From Nonomuraea zeae (GTDB lineage Bacteria; Actinomycetota; Actinomycetes; Streptosporangiales; Streptosporangiaceae), in assembly GCF_005889725.1 (NCBI RefSeq), contig NZ_VCKX01000044.1:1-56864 (forward strand): a stretch of 56,864 nt of DNA, given 5' to 3'. Positions 1 through 7,991 of this stretch are shown here, piece after piece. The translations under genes were made by a program, and so were the position numbers. Within the stretch, counting starts at the first letter, position 1. Every line of letters begins with the position of its first letter. Under the pieces are notes generated by a model. It did not search any database. It worked only from the letters and a program-made list of their open reading frames with translations, and was not told the origin of the DNA.

Positions 1-55
1 GCGCGGGGCTGTGGGGGGTGCTGAAGGCGCCGGCAGGGGGTTCCCGGGGTTGGGA

Positions 56-517
56 TCAGCAGGCGCAGGCGATGCCCGACACCGGCGCCGTGAGCGCGTC
101 CACCGGATGCCGGGTGACCGTGCCGGCGCCGGTCTCCACGGGAAAGCCCTCTCTGGCCCAGTACTCGAAGCCGCCGATCATCTCCTTCACCCGGTAACCG
201 AGCCTGGCGAACTCCAGGGCGGCCCGGGTCGCGCCGTTGCAGCCGGGGCCCCAGCAGTAGGTGACGACGGTGGCCTCCCCCGGGATCAGGCCGGCGGCCC
301 TGGCCCCGATCTCGGCGGTCGGCAGGTGGAGCGCGCCCTCGACGTGGCCCTGGTCCCAGCTCTCCTTGCTGCGCGAGTCGACGACGACGAGCCCGGGGAC
401 GGCGGCGGCCAGGTCGGCGGCCACGTCGGAGACGTCGGTCTCGAAGGACAGCCGGGCGGCGAAGTGGGCCAGGGCGGCGGCGTTGCCTGCGGGCGAGACT
501 GCGGTGACTGCGGACAT
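56..517 (-). CDS. Rhodanese-like domain protein
   Basis: A single rhodanese domain of 153 residues, probably cytoplasmic, of the class that carries persulfide sulfur or acts as a sulfurtransferase. The domain hallmarks are visible: VVDSRSKESWDQGHVEGALH (the early D-S-R and GH..GA elements) and the loop TYCWGPGCNGAT, whose first cysteine sits where the catalytic cysteine is expected. The loop is longer than the usual CxxGxRS and has a second cysteine. The frame stays open upstream, but I chose the ATG at 517 because AGGAG lies about 10 nt before it and the upstream translation looks non-native. It is divergent from the EamA transporter, with about 180 bp between them. The substrate is unknown. 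Confidence 0.82.
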   Translation of the reverse strand: MSAVTAVSPAGNAAALAHFAARLSFETDVSDVAADLAAAVPGLVVVDSRSKESWDQGHVEGALHLPTAEIGARAAGLIPGEATVVTYCWGPGCNGATRAALEFARLGYRVKEMIGGFEYWAREGFPVETGAGTVTRHPVDALTAPVSGIACAC

Positions 518-699
518 GGGCCTGGTGCTCCTGTCTTGGCGGGCGTTGCTCGGTGGACTCGATGGCCTGACCGATCCTGCCAACCGCCCAGAAGACCCCG
601 GAAGTGGCGCGAAAGCCGACTGTCGATAATATCCCGCCAAGTTCCAATGTCCGATACCCGCCGGAAATCGTCGGACCCAGCCTGTATCGTCCATTAGCC

Positions 700-1719
700 A
701 TGAGGGCAAACACTACTGACAGCCGTGCTCCACTCCTGGTCTGGAGCGCGTTGGCCATCGTCTATGTGGTGTGGGGCTCGACCTATCTCGGGATCGGGAT
801 CGCGATCGAGTCGATACCTCCCGTGCTCAGCGCCGCGATGCGCTTCGTCACCGCCGCCGCGCTGCTGTCCGGGTTCCTGCTCGTGCGGTCGGGTCCGGCC
901 GCCTTCAAGGTGTCGCGCAAGCAGTTCCTCGGCGCGGCCCTCGTGGGCGTCCTGCTGCTGACCACCGGCAACGGGATGCTGGCGGTGGCCGAGCAGTACA
1001 TCTCCACCGGCCTGGCGGCGCTCCTGGTGGCCTCGGTCCCGCTGTGGCTGGTCGTGTTCAGGTTCGTCGTGCGCGACCGCCCCAAGATCCTCACGCTGGC
1101 GGGCGTGCTGGTCGGGCTCGGCGGCGTCGCGGCCCTGTCCCTGACCGGCGCCGAGGGCGGCAGCAGCGTCGGGATCGTGGTGGTGCTGCTGGCCTCGGTG
1201 TCGTGGGCCGTGGGCTCGTTCCTGTCGAGCCGGATCGAGATGCCCGCCAACGCGCTGGCCACCAGCGCCATCGAGATGTTCGTGGGCGGCGCCGGGCTGC
1301 TGGTGCTCGGCCTGGGCTCCGGCGAGCGGCTCGACCTGTCGGCCGTGACCACCAGGTCCTGGCTGGCGCTGGCCTACCTGGTCCTGGTGGGGTCACTGAT
1401 CGGCTTCACCGCGTTCTCGTGGCTGCTCGGCAACGCCCCCATCTCGCTGGTGTCCACCTACGCCTACGTCAACCCGGCCGTGGCCGTCGCGCTCGGCGCG
1501 CTCGTGCTGCACGAGCCGATCACGACTCAGGTCGTCGTCGGCGGCCTCGTCATCCTGGCCGGCGTGGCGCTGGTGATCTCAACCGAGCGGAAGGGACCGC
1601 AACGCGTCCTCGAAGACGTCGACGGTGGCGGCGACGTCGGCCTCGGTGTGAGCGGTGGACAGGAACCACAGCCCGCGCGGCACCATGTTGACCCCGCGGT
1701 CGAGCAGCGCGGCGTGTAG
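700..1719 (+). CDS. EamA/DMT-family membrane transporter with an antisense-encoded C-terminal tail
   Basis: A drug/metabolite transporter-type permease with about ten hydrophobic segments forming two EamA repeats (roughly residues 8-135 and 150-290). The first helix carries the typical VVWGSTYLGIGIA element and the second repeat ends with VVVGGLVILAGVALVIS. Members usually export metabolites or amino acids; the substrate cannot be read here. The ATG at 700 is preferred because the hydrophobic core starts right after it. The family normally stops soon after the last helix, but this frame runs on for some 45 polar residues (about 294-339) that lie wholly on the antisense strand of the aminotransferase gene 1579-2883. 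The native stop may have been lost, or the tail may be genuine. Confidence 0.85.
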   Translation: MRANTTDSRAPLLVWSALAIVYVVWGSTYLGIGIAIESIPPVLSAAMRFVTAAALLSGFLLVRSGPAAFKVSRKQFLGAALVGVLLLTTGNGMLAVAEQYISTGLAALLVASVPLWLVVFRFVVRDRPKILTLAGVLVGLGGVAALSLTGAEGGSSVGIVVVLLASVSWAVGSFLSSRIEMPANALATSAIEMFVGGAGLLVLGLGSGERLDLSAVTTRSWLALAYLVLVGSLIGFTAFSWLLGNAPISLVSTYAYVNPAVAVALGALVLHEPITTQVVVGGLVILAGVALVISTERKGPQRVLEDVDGGGDVGLGVSGGQEPQPARHHVDPAVEQRGV

Positions 1720-2883
1720 GCGGCCCATCATGGCGCGGTCGGTCCTGGCGAAGTCGCGGTAGTCACGCACGGCGGGCGCGTCGGTGAAGTACGTCTGGAA
1801 GACCGGCCCCGGCCCGTCCACCAGCATCGGCACTCCCGCCTTGGCCGCCGCCTCGCGCAGACCGGTCATGAGCTGCCGGCCCCGGGCGTAGAGGGTGCCG
1901 TAGACCTCCTCGCGCTGCTCGTCCAGGATGCGCAGGGTGGCCTCGGCGGCGGCGATGCCCACGGGCTGGGAGTTGAACGTCCCCGCGTGCGCGACCCGGC
2001 CCGAGGAGATCGCGTCCATCACGGCCGCCCGGCCCGCCAGCGCGGACACCTGCATACCGCCCGCCATCGCCTTGCCGAAGACCGACAGGTCGGGGCTGAC
2101 GCCGAGGTACTCCTGCGCGCCGCCAGGAGCGAGCCGGAAGCCCGTGATGATCTCGTCGAAGATCAGCAGGCTGCCGTGGCGGTCGCACAGCTCGCGCACC
2201 GCCTGGAGATAGCCGGGGTCGGGCTCGATGGCGCCGGTGTTGCAGAGCACCGGCTCGGTGACGACGGCCGCGATCTGGCCCGCGTGCTCGTCCATGATCC
2301 GGGCGAGCGCGTCCAGGTCGTTCCAGGGGCAGATCACCAGGTCGGCGGCCGGCGGCTGGCCCGCGGTGCCGGGGACGGGGCGCGGGTGGTCCTGCGGGCC
2401 CGCGTCGTCCAGGGACGGGTGCACGCTGTAGAGGACCGGGTCGAGCCAGCCGTGGTAGTGGCCCTCGAACTTGAGGATCTTGGGACGGCCCGTGAAGCCG
2501 CGCGCCAGGCGCCAGGCGGCGTGCGCGGCCTCCGAGCCGACGGTGTTGAAGCGGACGCGCTCGGCCGAGGGCACCATCGCGCACAACCGCTCGGCGACGC
2601 GGGCCTCGGCGGCGTGCTGGGCGGAGTAGACGATGCCCCTGGCCACCTGCGCGGAGACGGCCTCCACCACGGCGGGCGGGCAGTGGCCGAGCAGCGCGGG
2701 GCCCTGGCCGAGCACGTAGTCGAGATAGGTGTTGCCGTCGACGTCCCAGAGCCGGGCCCCCGACGCCCTGTCCACGTAGAGCGGCACGCCGGCGGTCCTG
2801 CGGGCGTCGCTGGAGACGCCACCTGCGATGTAACGCTGGGCGGTGGTGTAGAGGTCGCGGCTGACGTCCAGAGTCCGGGTCAT
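1579..2883 (-). CDS. Class III PLP aminotransferase, glutamate-1-semialdehyde aminomutase-like
   Basis: A 434-residue fold-type I PLP enzyme of the class III/HemL-like group. The PLP-binding lysine is Lys271 in VFGKAMAGGMQ, the LIFDEIITGFR element contains the PLP-contacting aspartate, and GSEAAHAAWRLARG matches the phosphate-binding region. The sequence resembles glutamate-1-semialdehyde 2,1-aminomutase, but no haem-synthesis gene is nearby and catabolic-type genes are, so a role on another amino or keto acid is likelier. That is inference. ATG 2883 is chosen; ATG 2892 is nearly as good and neither has a strong ribosome-binding site. The 3' end overlaps the convergent EamA gene by 141 nt, and the gene is divergent from the FAH-family hydrolase. 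Confidence 0.88.
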   Translation of the reverse strand: MTRTLDVSRDLYTTAQRYIAGGVSSDARRTAGVPLYVDRASGARLWDVDGNTYLDYVLGQGPALLGHCPPAVVEAVSAQVARGIVYSAQHAAEARVAERLCAMVPSAERVRFNTVGSEAAHAAWRLARGFTGRPKILKFEGHYHGWLDPVLYSVHPSLDDAGPQDHPRPVPGTAGQPPAADLVICPWNDLDALARIMDEHAGQIAAVVTEPVLCNTGAIEPDPGYLQAVRELCDRHGSLLIFDEIITGFRLAPGGAQEYLGVSPDLSVFGKAMAGGMQVSALAGRAAVMDAISSGRVAHAGTFNSQPVGIAAAEATLRILDEQREEVYGTLYARGRQLMTGLREAAAKAGVPMLVDGPGPVFQTYFTDAPAVRDYRDFARTDRAMMGRLHAALLDRGVNMVPRGLWFLSTAHTEADVAATVDVFEDALRSLPLG

Positions 2884-2992
2884 GCCGACCATCAAACGGT
2901 GACAGGCAGCCCGGCCACAAGAAAGAGCGCAAGAAGCGGGTCGTAAGCGCAAATATCGGTGCTTGTGGAGGTCACAGGGCCTTGATGGGCTT

Positions 2993-3904
2993 ATGGACAT
3001 GTTTCTTGGACGCATTCGGCGCACACCCGCCGGCCCTGTCGAACTGGTGGCCCTGCGCGCGGCCGGCGAGCTGGTGAGCCTGGCCGGCCTCGGCTCAGCA
3101 CTCGGCCCGGGCCGCGGCTCCAACTCCGGATCCAACCCTGGATCCGACCCCGGATCGGATCCGGTGGCGGCGCTGGACTCGTACGGGCTCGACCGCCTGA
3201 CCGAACTCGTGGCCGGGCTCGACGGCCCCACCCTGGACGAGAACGCGGTGATCTTCGAGCCGCCGGTGGCCACCTGCACGAAGATCTGCTGCCTGGCGCT
3301 GAACTACCAGGAGCACGCGGACGAGAGCGGGCTGGAGGTGCCGCCGGAGCCGGTGCTGTTCTTCAAGCCGCCGTCCGCGCTCGTGGGCCACAACCAGCCG
3401 GTCGTCGCCCCCACCCGCACCCGCCATCTGGAGCACGAGGTGGAGCTGGCGGTGGTCATCGGCAAGGTGACCAGGGACCTGCCGGAGGAGCGGTGGCGCG
3501 AGGCCGTCGCCGGATACACCGTGATCAACGACATGACGGCCAGGGACCTGCAGCTGGCCAACATCTCCCGCAACGTGCCGTGGGACCAGTCCAAGGGCTT
3601 CGACACCTTCGCGCCCACGGGCCCGTACCTCGCGACGGTGGACGAGGTGCCCGACCCGCAGGAGCTGGAGCTGACCCTGGAGGTGGACGGCGAGATCAGG
3701 CAGCGGGCCAACACCAAGCAGATGGTCTTCGGCCTGCCCCGCCTCATCGCCGACCTGTCCGACGGCATGACGCTGATGCCCGGCGACCTCATCGCCACCG
3801 GCACCATCGCCGGGATCGCCCCGCTCAAGGACGGCGACACCATGCGGGCCACGGTGGCGGGAATCGGCACACTCGTAAATACGGTCAAATTTCGGTCCGC
3901 CTAA
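2993..3904 (+). CDS. Fumarylacetoacetate hydrolase (FAH) family protein
   Basis: About 303 residues ending in a full FAH domain. The metal ligands are in EHEVELAVVIGK (two glutamates) and VINDMTARDLQ (aspartate), followed by SKGFDTFAPTGPYL and PGDLIATGT. The family hydrolyses C-C bonds or decarboxylates/isomerises acylpyruvates and hydroxyheptadienedioates; the exact substrate is open. Residues about 38-53 form a low-complexity insert rich in N/D-P-G-S, encoded by a short GGATCC-containing tandem repeat. The start is uncertain: ATG 2993 or ATG 2999 both fit, and the GGAGGT at 2967-2972 is too far upstream to decide. The AraC regulator follows 9 nt downstream, so the two genes are probably one transcript. 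Confidence 0.87.
   Translation: MDMFLGRIRRTPAGPVELVALRAAGELVSLAGLGSALGPGRGSNSGSNPGSDPGSDPVAALDSYGLDRLTELVAGLDGPTLDENAVIFEPPVATCTKICCLALNYQEHADESGLEVPPEPVLFFKPPSALVGHNQPVVAPTRTRHLEHEVELAVVIGKVTRDLPEERWREAVAGYTVINDMTARDLQLANISRNVPWDQSKGFDTFAPTGPYLATVDEVPDPQELELTLEVDGEIRQRANTKQMVFGLPRLIADLSDGMTLMPGDLIATGTIAGIAPLKDGDTMRATVAGIGTLVNTVKFRSA
3115..3164 (+). repeat. Short GGATCC-containing tandem repeat inside the FAH-family gene
   Basis: Three imperfect units of about 15 nt, each with a GGATCC core, encode a G-S/D-N/D-P-G low-complexity stretch between the N-terminal part and the FAH domain. The repeat is in frame and therefore tolerated; it looks like slippage-generated linker DNA. Confidence 0.6.
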
Positions 3905-3913
3905 AGTAGTGGC

Positions 3914-5050
3914 ATGACCTACGCCGTAGCAGCCCTGGTGGACATCGACGACTTCATGGCCTCCGAGCAGGCCCGGGGCCAGACCTGGGCGCGCCACCAG
4001 CTACGGCACGCCGACCAGGCGGTGCGTGCCGCCACGAGCACCCGCATCGACGCGACGTGCCACTCCTTGCCGCCCGAGGAGTGGCTGGTCGTGCTGACGG
4101 GCGCCGACCCCGGCGCGCTGATGACCGACGCGCGGGAGCTGGCCGAGGAGCTGCGGGCGCGGATCGTCCGCGAGACGGCGTGGACGGCCACGGTCAGCCT
4201 GGGCGCGCCCAGCCTCGGCTCCGGCGCGGCCGAGCGGGCGGCCAGGCAGGTCAACGACTACAAGCTGGTGCTCGGCGGCGACCGGGTGATCGCGCCGCCC
4301 GTGGACGAGGGCGCCGCGCCGGCTCCGCATGAGAGCGCCTGGCCGGCGTCGTCGCCGCGCCCGCACGAGAGCACGGCGCTCACGCCTCCGGTACGCATCG
4401 AGCAGCAGCTGACCAGGCGGGTACGCGCCGGGGACCGCAACGGCGCGGCGGGGCTGCTGGCCGGGTGGGTCGACAGGTGCGCCCAGGAGCCCGGCGTCGA
4501 TCCGCGCACGCTGCGCAACTGGCTCATCGGCCAGCTGCTCTTCGTGGTGGACGTGGTCAACCGGGCCCGGCTGGCCGACGGGACGACGGACTGGGTCGAG
4601 GCCTGCGCCCGGCTGCCGATCGAGGACATCATCATGGTCGGCGACATCCACGAACGCTCCTACCTGCACATGTGGCTGCGGGAGACGCTGGGCCGGCTGA
4701 TGCCGCCCGCGCCGCGCCGTGACGTGCTCGCGCTGGCGGAGGCGTACCTGGCGGAGCACTACACCGATCCGGGGCTGCGCCTGGCGACCGTGGCGGCGGC
4801 GGTGAACGCCAGCCCGTACTACATCTCGCACCTGTTCGCCGAGGAGCGCCGCACGACGTTCCTGCGCCACGTGACCGGGCTGCGGCTGCGGCACGCCCGC
4901 CGGCTGCTCGCCACCTCGGCGCTGCCGGTGGACGTGATCGCCGCGCACACCGGCTACCCGACCGCCAAGGCCCTGCGCGGCGCGTTCCGGCGGCACGTCG
5001 GCTGCTCCCCCACCGAATACCGCCGGGCCGGGCTCCGTCCCGAATCATGA
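3914..5050 (+). CDS. AraC-family regulator with a degenerate GGDEF-like N-terminal domain
   Basis: A 378-residue transcription regulator. Residues about 275-375 form a complete AraC double helix-turn-helix: LALAEAYLAEHYTDPGLRLA, the first HTH ending NASPYYISHLFAEE, and the second HTH IAAHTGYPTAKALRGAFRRH followed by the usual GCSPTEYR. The first 130 residues look like a degenerate nucleotide-cyclase fold (start VAALVDIDDFMASEQARG, later KLVLGGDRVI), and a helical linker follows. I see no GGDEF signature, so cyclic-di-GMP synthesis is unlikely and a sensory role is inferred. ATG 3914 lies 9 nt after the FAH stop with no clear Shine-Dalgarno. It probably controls the flanking catabolic genes. 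Confidence 0.85.
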   Translation: MTYAVAALVDIDDFMASEQARGQTWARHQLRHADQAVRAATSTRIDATCHSLPPEEWLVVLTGADPGALMTDARELAEELRARIVRETAWTATVSLGAPSLGSGAAERAARQVNDYKLVLGGDRVIAPPVDEGAAPAPHESAWPASSPRPHESTALTPPVRIEQQLTRRVRAGDRNGAAGLLAGWVDRCAQEPGVDPRTLRNWLIGQLLFVVDVVNRARLADGTTDWVEACARLPIEDIIMVGDIHERSYLHMWLRETLGRLMPPAPRRDVLALAEAYLAEHYTDPGLRLATVAAAVNASPYYISHLFAEERRTTFLRHVTGLRLRHARRLLATSALPVDVIAAHTGYPTAKALRGAFRRHVGCSPTEYRRAGLRPES

Positions 5051-5083
5051 TCGTTCGCCCCACCTAGACCTGCTGGAGGATTC

Positions 5084-5824
5084 GTGATCGACCAGAGCGC
5101 GTACGCGCCCATCGCCAGAGCGGCCGTGGAGCGGCTGCTCACCGAGGAGCGCGACGCGATCGAACGGGCCGGTGCGCTGGTCTTCGACTCGCTGCGGGCG
5201 GACGGGGTGCTCCAGGCGTTCGGCACCGGTCACTCGCGGTCGGTCGCGCTGGAGCTGACCGGCCGGGCGGGCGGGCTGGTGCCGGTCAACCAGCTCGGCC
5301 TGCGCGACCTCGCCTACTACGGTGGCACCGCGCCGCGCGACCTGCTCGACCCGAAGATCGAGCGCGAGCCCGGCCTGGCCGAACGCGTCTGGGAGCTGGC
5401 CCACATCCGGCCCGGGGACGTTTTCGTGATCATCTCGAACTCCGGCGGCAACGCGGCCATCGTCGAGATGGCCCGTCTCGCGGTGCGGCGCGGGCACGGG
5501 CTGATCGCCATCACCTCCCGCGCGCACACCGCCGAGGTGGCGGTCGAGGAGCGGCTGGCGGACCTGGCCCACGTCGTCATCGACAACGGCGCGCCGTACG
5601 GTGACGCGGCGATGGCGCTGCCGGGCGGCGGCACGACCGGCGGCGTCTCGACCCTCACCGGCGTGCTGGCCGCGCAGCTCCTGGTCGCCGAGGTCGTCGG
5701 CCGGTTCCTCGCCGCCGGGGAGCAGCCGCCCGTCTTCCAGTCGGCCAACACCCCCGGCGGGGACGCGCACAACGCCCGGCTGCTGGAGAGGTACGGGCCG
5801 CGCGTACGCCTCGGCGACGCCTGA
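5084..5824 (+). CDS. SIS domain sugar-phosphate-binding protein
   Basis: A 246-residue SIS (sugar isomerase) domain protein, of the type that isomerises or senses phosphosugars in the cytoplasm. It shows VLQAFGTGHSRSVALEL near residue 45 and FVIISNSGGNAAIVEMA near residue 115, the two phosphosugar-binding turns of the fold, plus LAELVG-type helices near the end. The length fits the UPF0309-like SIS group. GTG 5084 is selected because GGAGGA (5075-5080) directly precedes it. It follows the AraC gene by 33 nt on the same strand and converges on the carbohydrate-locus regulator. Its stop codon lies inside a short tandem duplication. Confidence 0.85.
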   Translation: MIDQSAYAPIARAAVERLLTEERDAIERAGALVFDSLRADGVLQAFGTGHSRSVALELTGRAGGLVPVNQLGLRDLAYYGGTAPRDLLDPKIEREPGLAERVWELAHIRPGDVFVIISNSGGNAAIVEMARLAVRRGHGLIAITSRAHTAEVAVEERLADLAHVVIDNGAPYGDAAMALPGGGTTGGVSTLTGVLAAQLLVAEVVGRFLAAGEQPPVFQSANTPGGDAHNARLLERYGPRVRLGDA

Positions 5825-5856
5825 CCGCCAACCCCGTACGGGCCGCGCCTACGCCT
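5791..5856. repeat. Direct repeat flanking the stop codon of the SIS gene
   Basis: Two 21-nt copies (5791-5811 and 5836-5856, one mismatch) begin GTACGGGCCGCGC and end TACGCCT, with a 45-nt period. A following ACGCCTGACCG (starting 5817 and 5851) is also duplicated. The first copy is the end of the SIS coding sequence and the second is the intergenic DNA before the convergent regulator. This looks like a small tandem duplication of the gene terminus. Confidence 0.75.
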
Positions 5857-5862
5857 GACCGG

Positions 5863-7188
5863 CTAGCCCCGTACGAGCCGGTAGAGCTGGCGGGGCCGGC
5901 CCGCCTGGGCGCCCTTGACCGGAGGCATCGGCCAGGCCAGGCCCTCCTCCGCCAGGCTCTGCAGCACCCGGCGGGCGCTGCGCGGCGAGACCGACAGCAC
6001 GTCGGCCACGACCTCGGCGTCGACCACCATCGTGTCGCCGTCCTGCAGCCGCTCGACCAGCCGGTCGAGCAGTTTGGCCGCCTTGCTGGCGACGATCGGC
6101 TCGCTCTCCTGCCGCCTGCGCCTGCGCACCGGCAGCGACAGCACGGTGCCGTCTCCTCCGACCAGGTACGCGGCGGCGGCCCCGGCGTTGCGCGCCTTCT
6201 CCACGGCCGCCAGCGCGTTGGCGTCGGCGTCGCGGGCCGTGCTGCCGAGCCCGATGCCGACCTCGACGGGCACCCCGGCGTCCGAGCTGATGCGGTCCAT
6301 GAACGGCGCCACCCTGAACCCGTCGGTGGCCTGGCCGAGCGCGCCGACGGTGGCGGTGATGACGTAGCTGTTCTCGTCGCGCGGGACCACGGTGGCGCCC
6401 ATCAGCCGCGCGTCGGCGAGCAGCGACCGGTGCAGCGACAGCTTCAGCTCCTGCTGCCAGTAGTTGCCCGGGCCGGAGTAGCTGGGCTTGGCCGAGGCGG
6501 CGAGCTCGACGATCACGATGGCGATCTGCGCCTCCTCCAGCCTGCTGCCGGTGCCGAGCAGGGCGGCGGTGTTGAGTGCCAGGCGCAGCGTGTGGGAGGT
6601 CGGGAGCAGGCGCAGCACGGGCACCTTGGCGGCGGTCAGCTTGTTGGCCACACTCCTTATCGTGGTCAGCGCCGCGGTGGTCGCGCCCTGGCGGTGGAGC
6701 TGCTCGTGGAACGCGCTGAAGCCGCGCGCCGACTCCGGCCGGTCGTACTCGGACAGGTGCACGCCCGTGGTGCTCACGCCGATCTCGCCGTAGGCCTCGT
6801 CCACGTCGGAGGCGGGCAGCGAGTCGATGCTCACCCTGGCCGGGTCGATCCCGTGGGCGAGCACCCCGCGCAGCAGGCTGGCGTACAGGCTGGCCCCGCT
6901 CATCGGCACGTAGGTGGCCGGGACCGGCAGCTCGCCCGCCTGCCTGGCCAGGTCGTGCTGGAGCGGCCCGGTGAACAGGACCACGTCGATGCTGTCGGCG
7001 ATCCGCGAGAACTTCTCGAAGGTCTCGTGCTCCTCGGCATGCGGCGCGCCGACCAGCCGCCAGTCTGCCGCGGCCGGCAGGTCGGCGCCGATCATCATGA
7101 TCTGTTCGACGAGATCGTGCGGTCCCACGACCCCGATCGCCACCCTCGACCGCGACTCGGAACGCAGCCGATCCATGATCTTGATCAC
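5863..7188 (-). CDS. Winged-helix transcription regulator with a large sensor region
   Basis: About 441 residues. The N-terminal part begins VAIGVVGPHDLVEQIMMIGA and the middle contains GVPVEVGIGLGSTARDADAN followed by AAYLVGGDGTVLSL. That stretch resembles the end of a GGDEF-like fold but lacks its catalytic signature. The last 75 residues (LLDRLVERLQDGDTMVVDAE, then VLSVSPRSARRVLQSLAEEG) form a winged helix. It is probably a ligand-responsive regulator of the heparinase/amidohydrolase operon. I chose GTG 7188, which overlaps the amidohydrolase stop as GTGA and implies translational coupling; ATG 7176 is the alternative. It is the last gene of the minus-strand operon. The family name is not known to me. 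Confidence 0.75.
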   Translation of the reverse strand: MIKIMDRLRSESRSRVAIGVVGPHDLVEQIMMIGADLPAAADWRLVGAPHAEEHETFEKFSRIADSIDVVLFTGPLQHDLARQAGELPVPATYVPMSGASLYASLLRGVLAHGIDPARVSIDSLPASDVDEAYGEIGVSTTGVHLSEYDRPESARGFSAFHEQLHRQGATTAALTTIRSVANKLTAAKVPVLRLLPTSHTLRLALNTAALLGTGSRLEEAQIAIVIVELAASAKPSYSGPGNYWQQELKLSLHRSLLADARLMGATVVPRDENSYVITATVGALGQATDGFRVAPFMDRISSDAGVPVEVGIGLGSTARDADANALAAVEKARNAGAAAAYLVGGDGTVLSLPVRRRRRQESEPIVASKAAKLLDRLVERLQDGDTMVVDAEVVADVLSVSPRSARRVLQSLAEEGLAWPMPPVKGAQAGRPRQLYRLVRG

Positions 7189-7991
7189 CCCAGTCCGGAT
7201 CTCCACTGAAGCAGGCGGGTCATCGTCGCACCGAGCACCTCGGTTTGGTCCCTCTCTGCGAGGCCACTGAAGATTACCCTTCCCAGAGAGATACGAAGAT
7301 CGATGAACGGAAAGTCGGATCCGTACACCACCCGGCCGCTCCCCACTTCCCGCACCATCCTCGCGATGTCCGGGCCGGTGTTGAAGGACCCGCACACCTC
7401 CAGGATCAGCCCTGGCCGCCGCTGCGCCACCTCGATGGCCCGCTCGAACCCGAGCGGGGTCGCGCCGGCGTGGCCCCCGATGATCACCACGTCGGGGTGC
7501 TCGGACGCGACCGCGTCCACCTCGTCCAGGTCGTTGTACGGCGAGCCGTCGTAGGTGTGGGTGAGCACCGGGCAGCCCGTGCGCTGCGCGAACTCCCACA
7601 CGCGAGCGTAGCGCCTGCCGGTGAGCGGATAGTCGTGCAGGTCGGGGTGCAGCTTGATGCCGCCGAACCGCGGATCCGCCGCCCACTTCTCCAGCTCGCC
7701 GTCGGGGTCCTGCCAGGGGTTGATCGTCAGGTATCCGGTGAAGCGGTCCGGCGCGCGGTCGACCGCCTCGGCGGTGGCCGCGTTCCCCGCGGCCGCGTCG
7801 AGCTGGATCGCCAGGTGGCTGGAGATGACGGCGTGCGCCACGCCGCATCTGTCCATCACCCTGACCATCGCGCCGGGGGACGACTCCGGGATGAAGAACA
7901 GGCTGTAGGGGCCGGAGTGGGCGTGCGCGTCGACGATCCTGACGCTGCTCTGCGGGCGCCGCTGCCACAGCGCGGACGTGATCGCGTTCAT
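7185..7991 (-). CDS. Amidohydrolase (TIM-barrel, amidohydrolase-2 type), metal ligands intact
   Basis: A 268-residue TIM-barrel metal-dependent hydrolase of the amidohydrolase-related superfamily. The expected ligands are all visible: HxH in IVDAHAHSGPYS, GIKLHPDLHDY, the strand-5 histidine in CPVLTHTYDG, the strand-6 histidine in VVIIGGHAGA and the strand-8 aspartate in VVYGSDFPF. The family opens lactones or decarboxylates ring acids, so a role on an intermediate from a uronic or acidic sugar is plausible but inferred. ATG 7991 overlaps the upstream gene's stop by 4 nt (ATGA), and the regulator's GTG overlaps this gene's stop (GTGA). The three genes are therefore translationally chained. 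Confidence 0.87.
   Translation of the reverse strand: MNAITSALWQRRPQSSVRIVDAHAHSGPYSLFFIPESSPGAMVRVMDRCGVAHAVISSHLAIQLDAAAGNAATAEAVDRAPDRFTGYLTINPWQDPDGELEKWAADPRFGGIKLHPDLHDYPLTGRRYARVWEFAQRTGCPVLTHTYDGSPYNDLDEVDAVASEHPDVVIIGGHAGATPLGFERAIEVAQRRPGLILEVCGSFNTGPDIARMVREVGSGRVVYGSDFPFIDLRISLGRVIFSGLAERDQTEVLGATMTRLLQWRSGLG

Noticed and set aside
1579..2883. The aminotransferase as a haem-pathway hemL gene
   Set aside because: It shares the fold and PLP lysine, but no haem genes are nearby and the neighbours look catabolic, so a symbol was not assigned.
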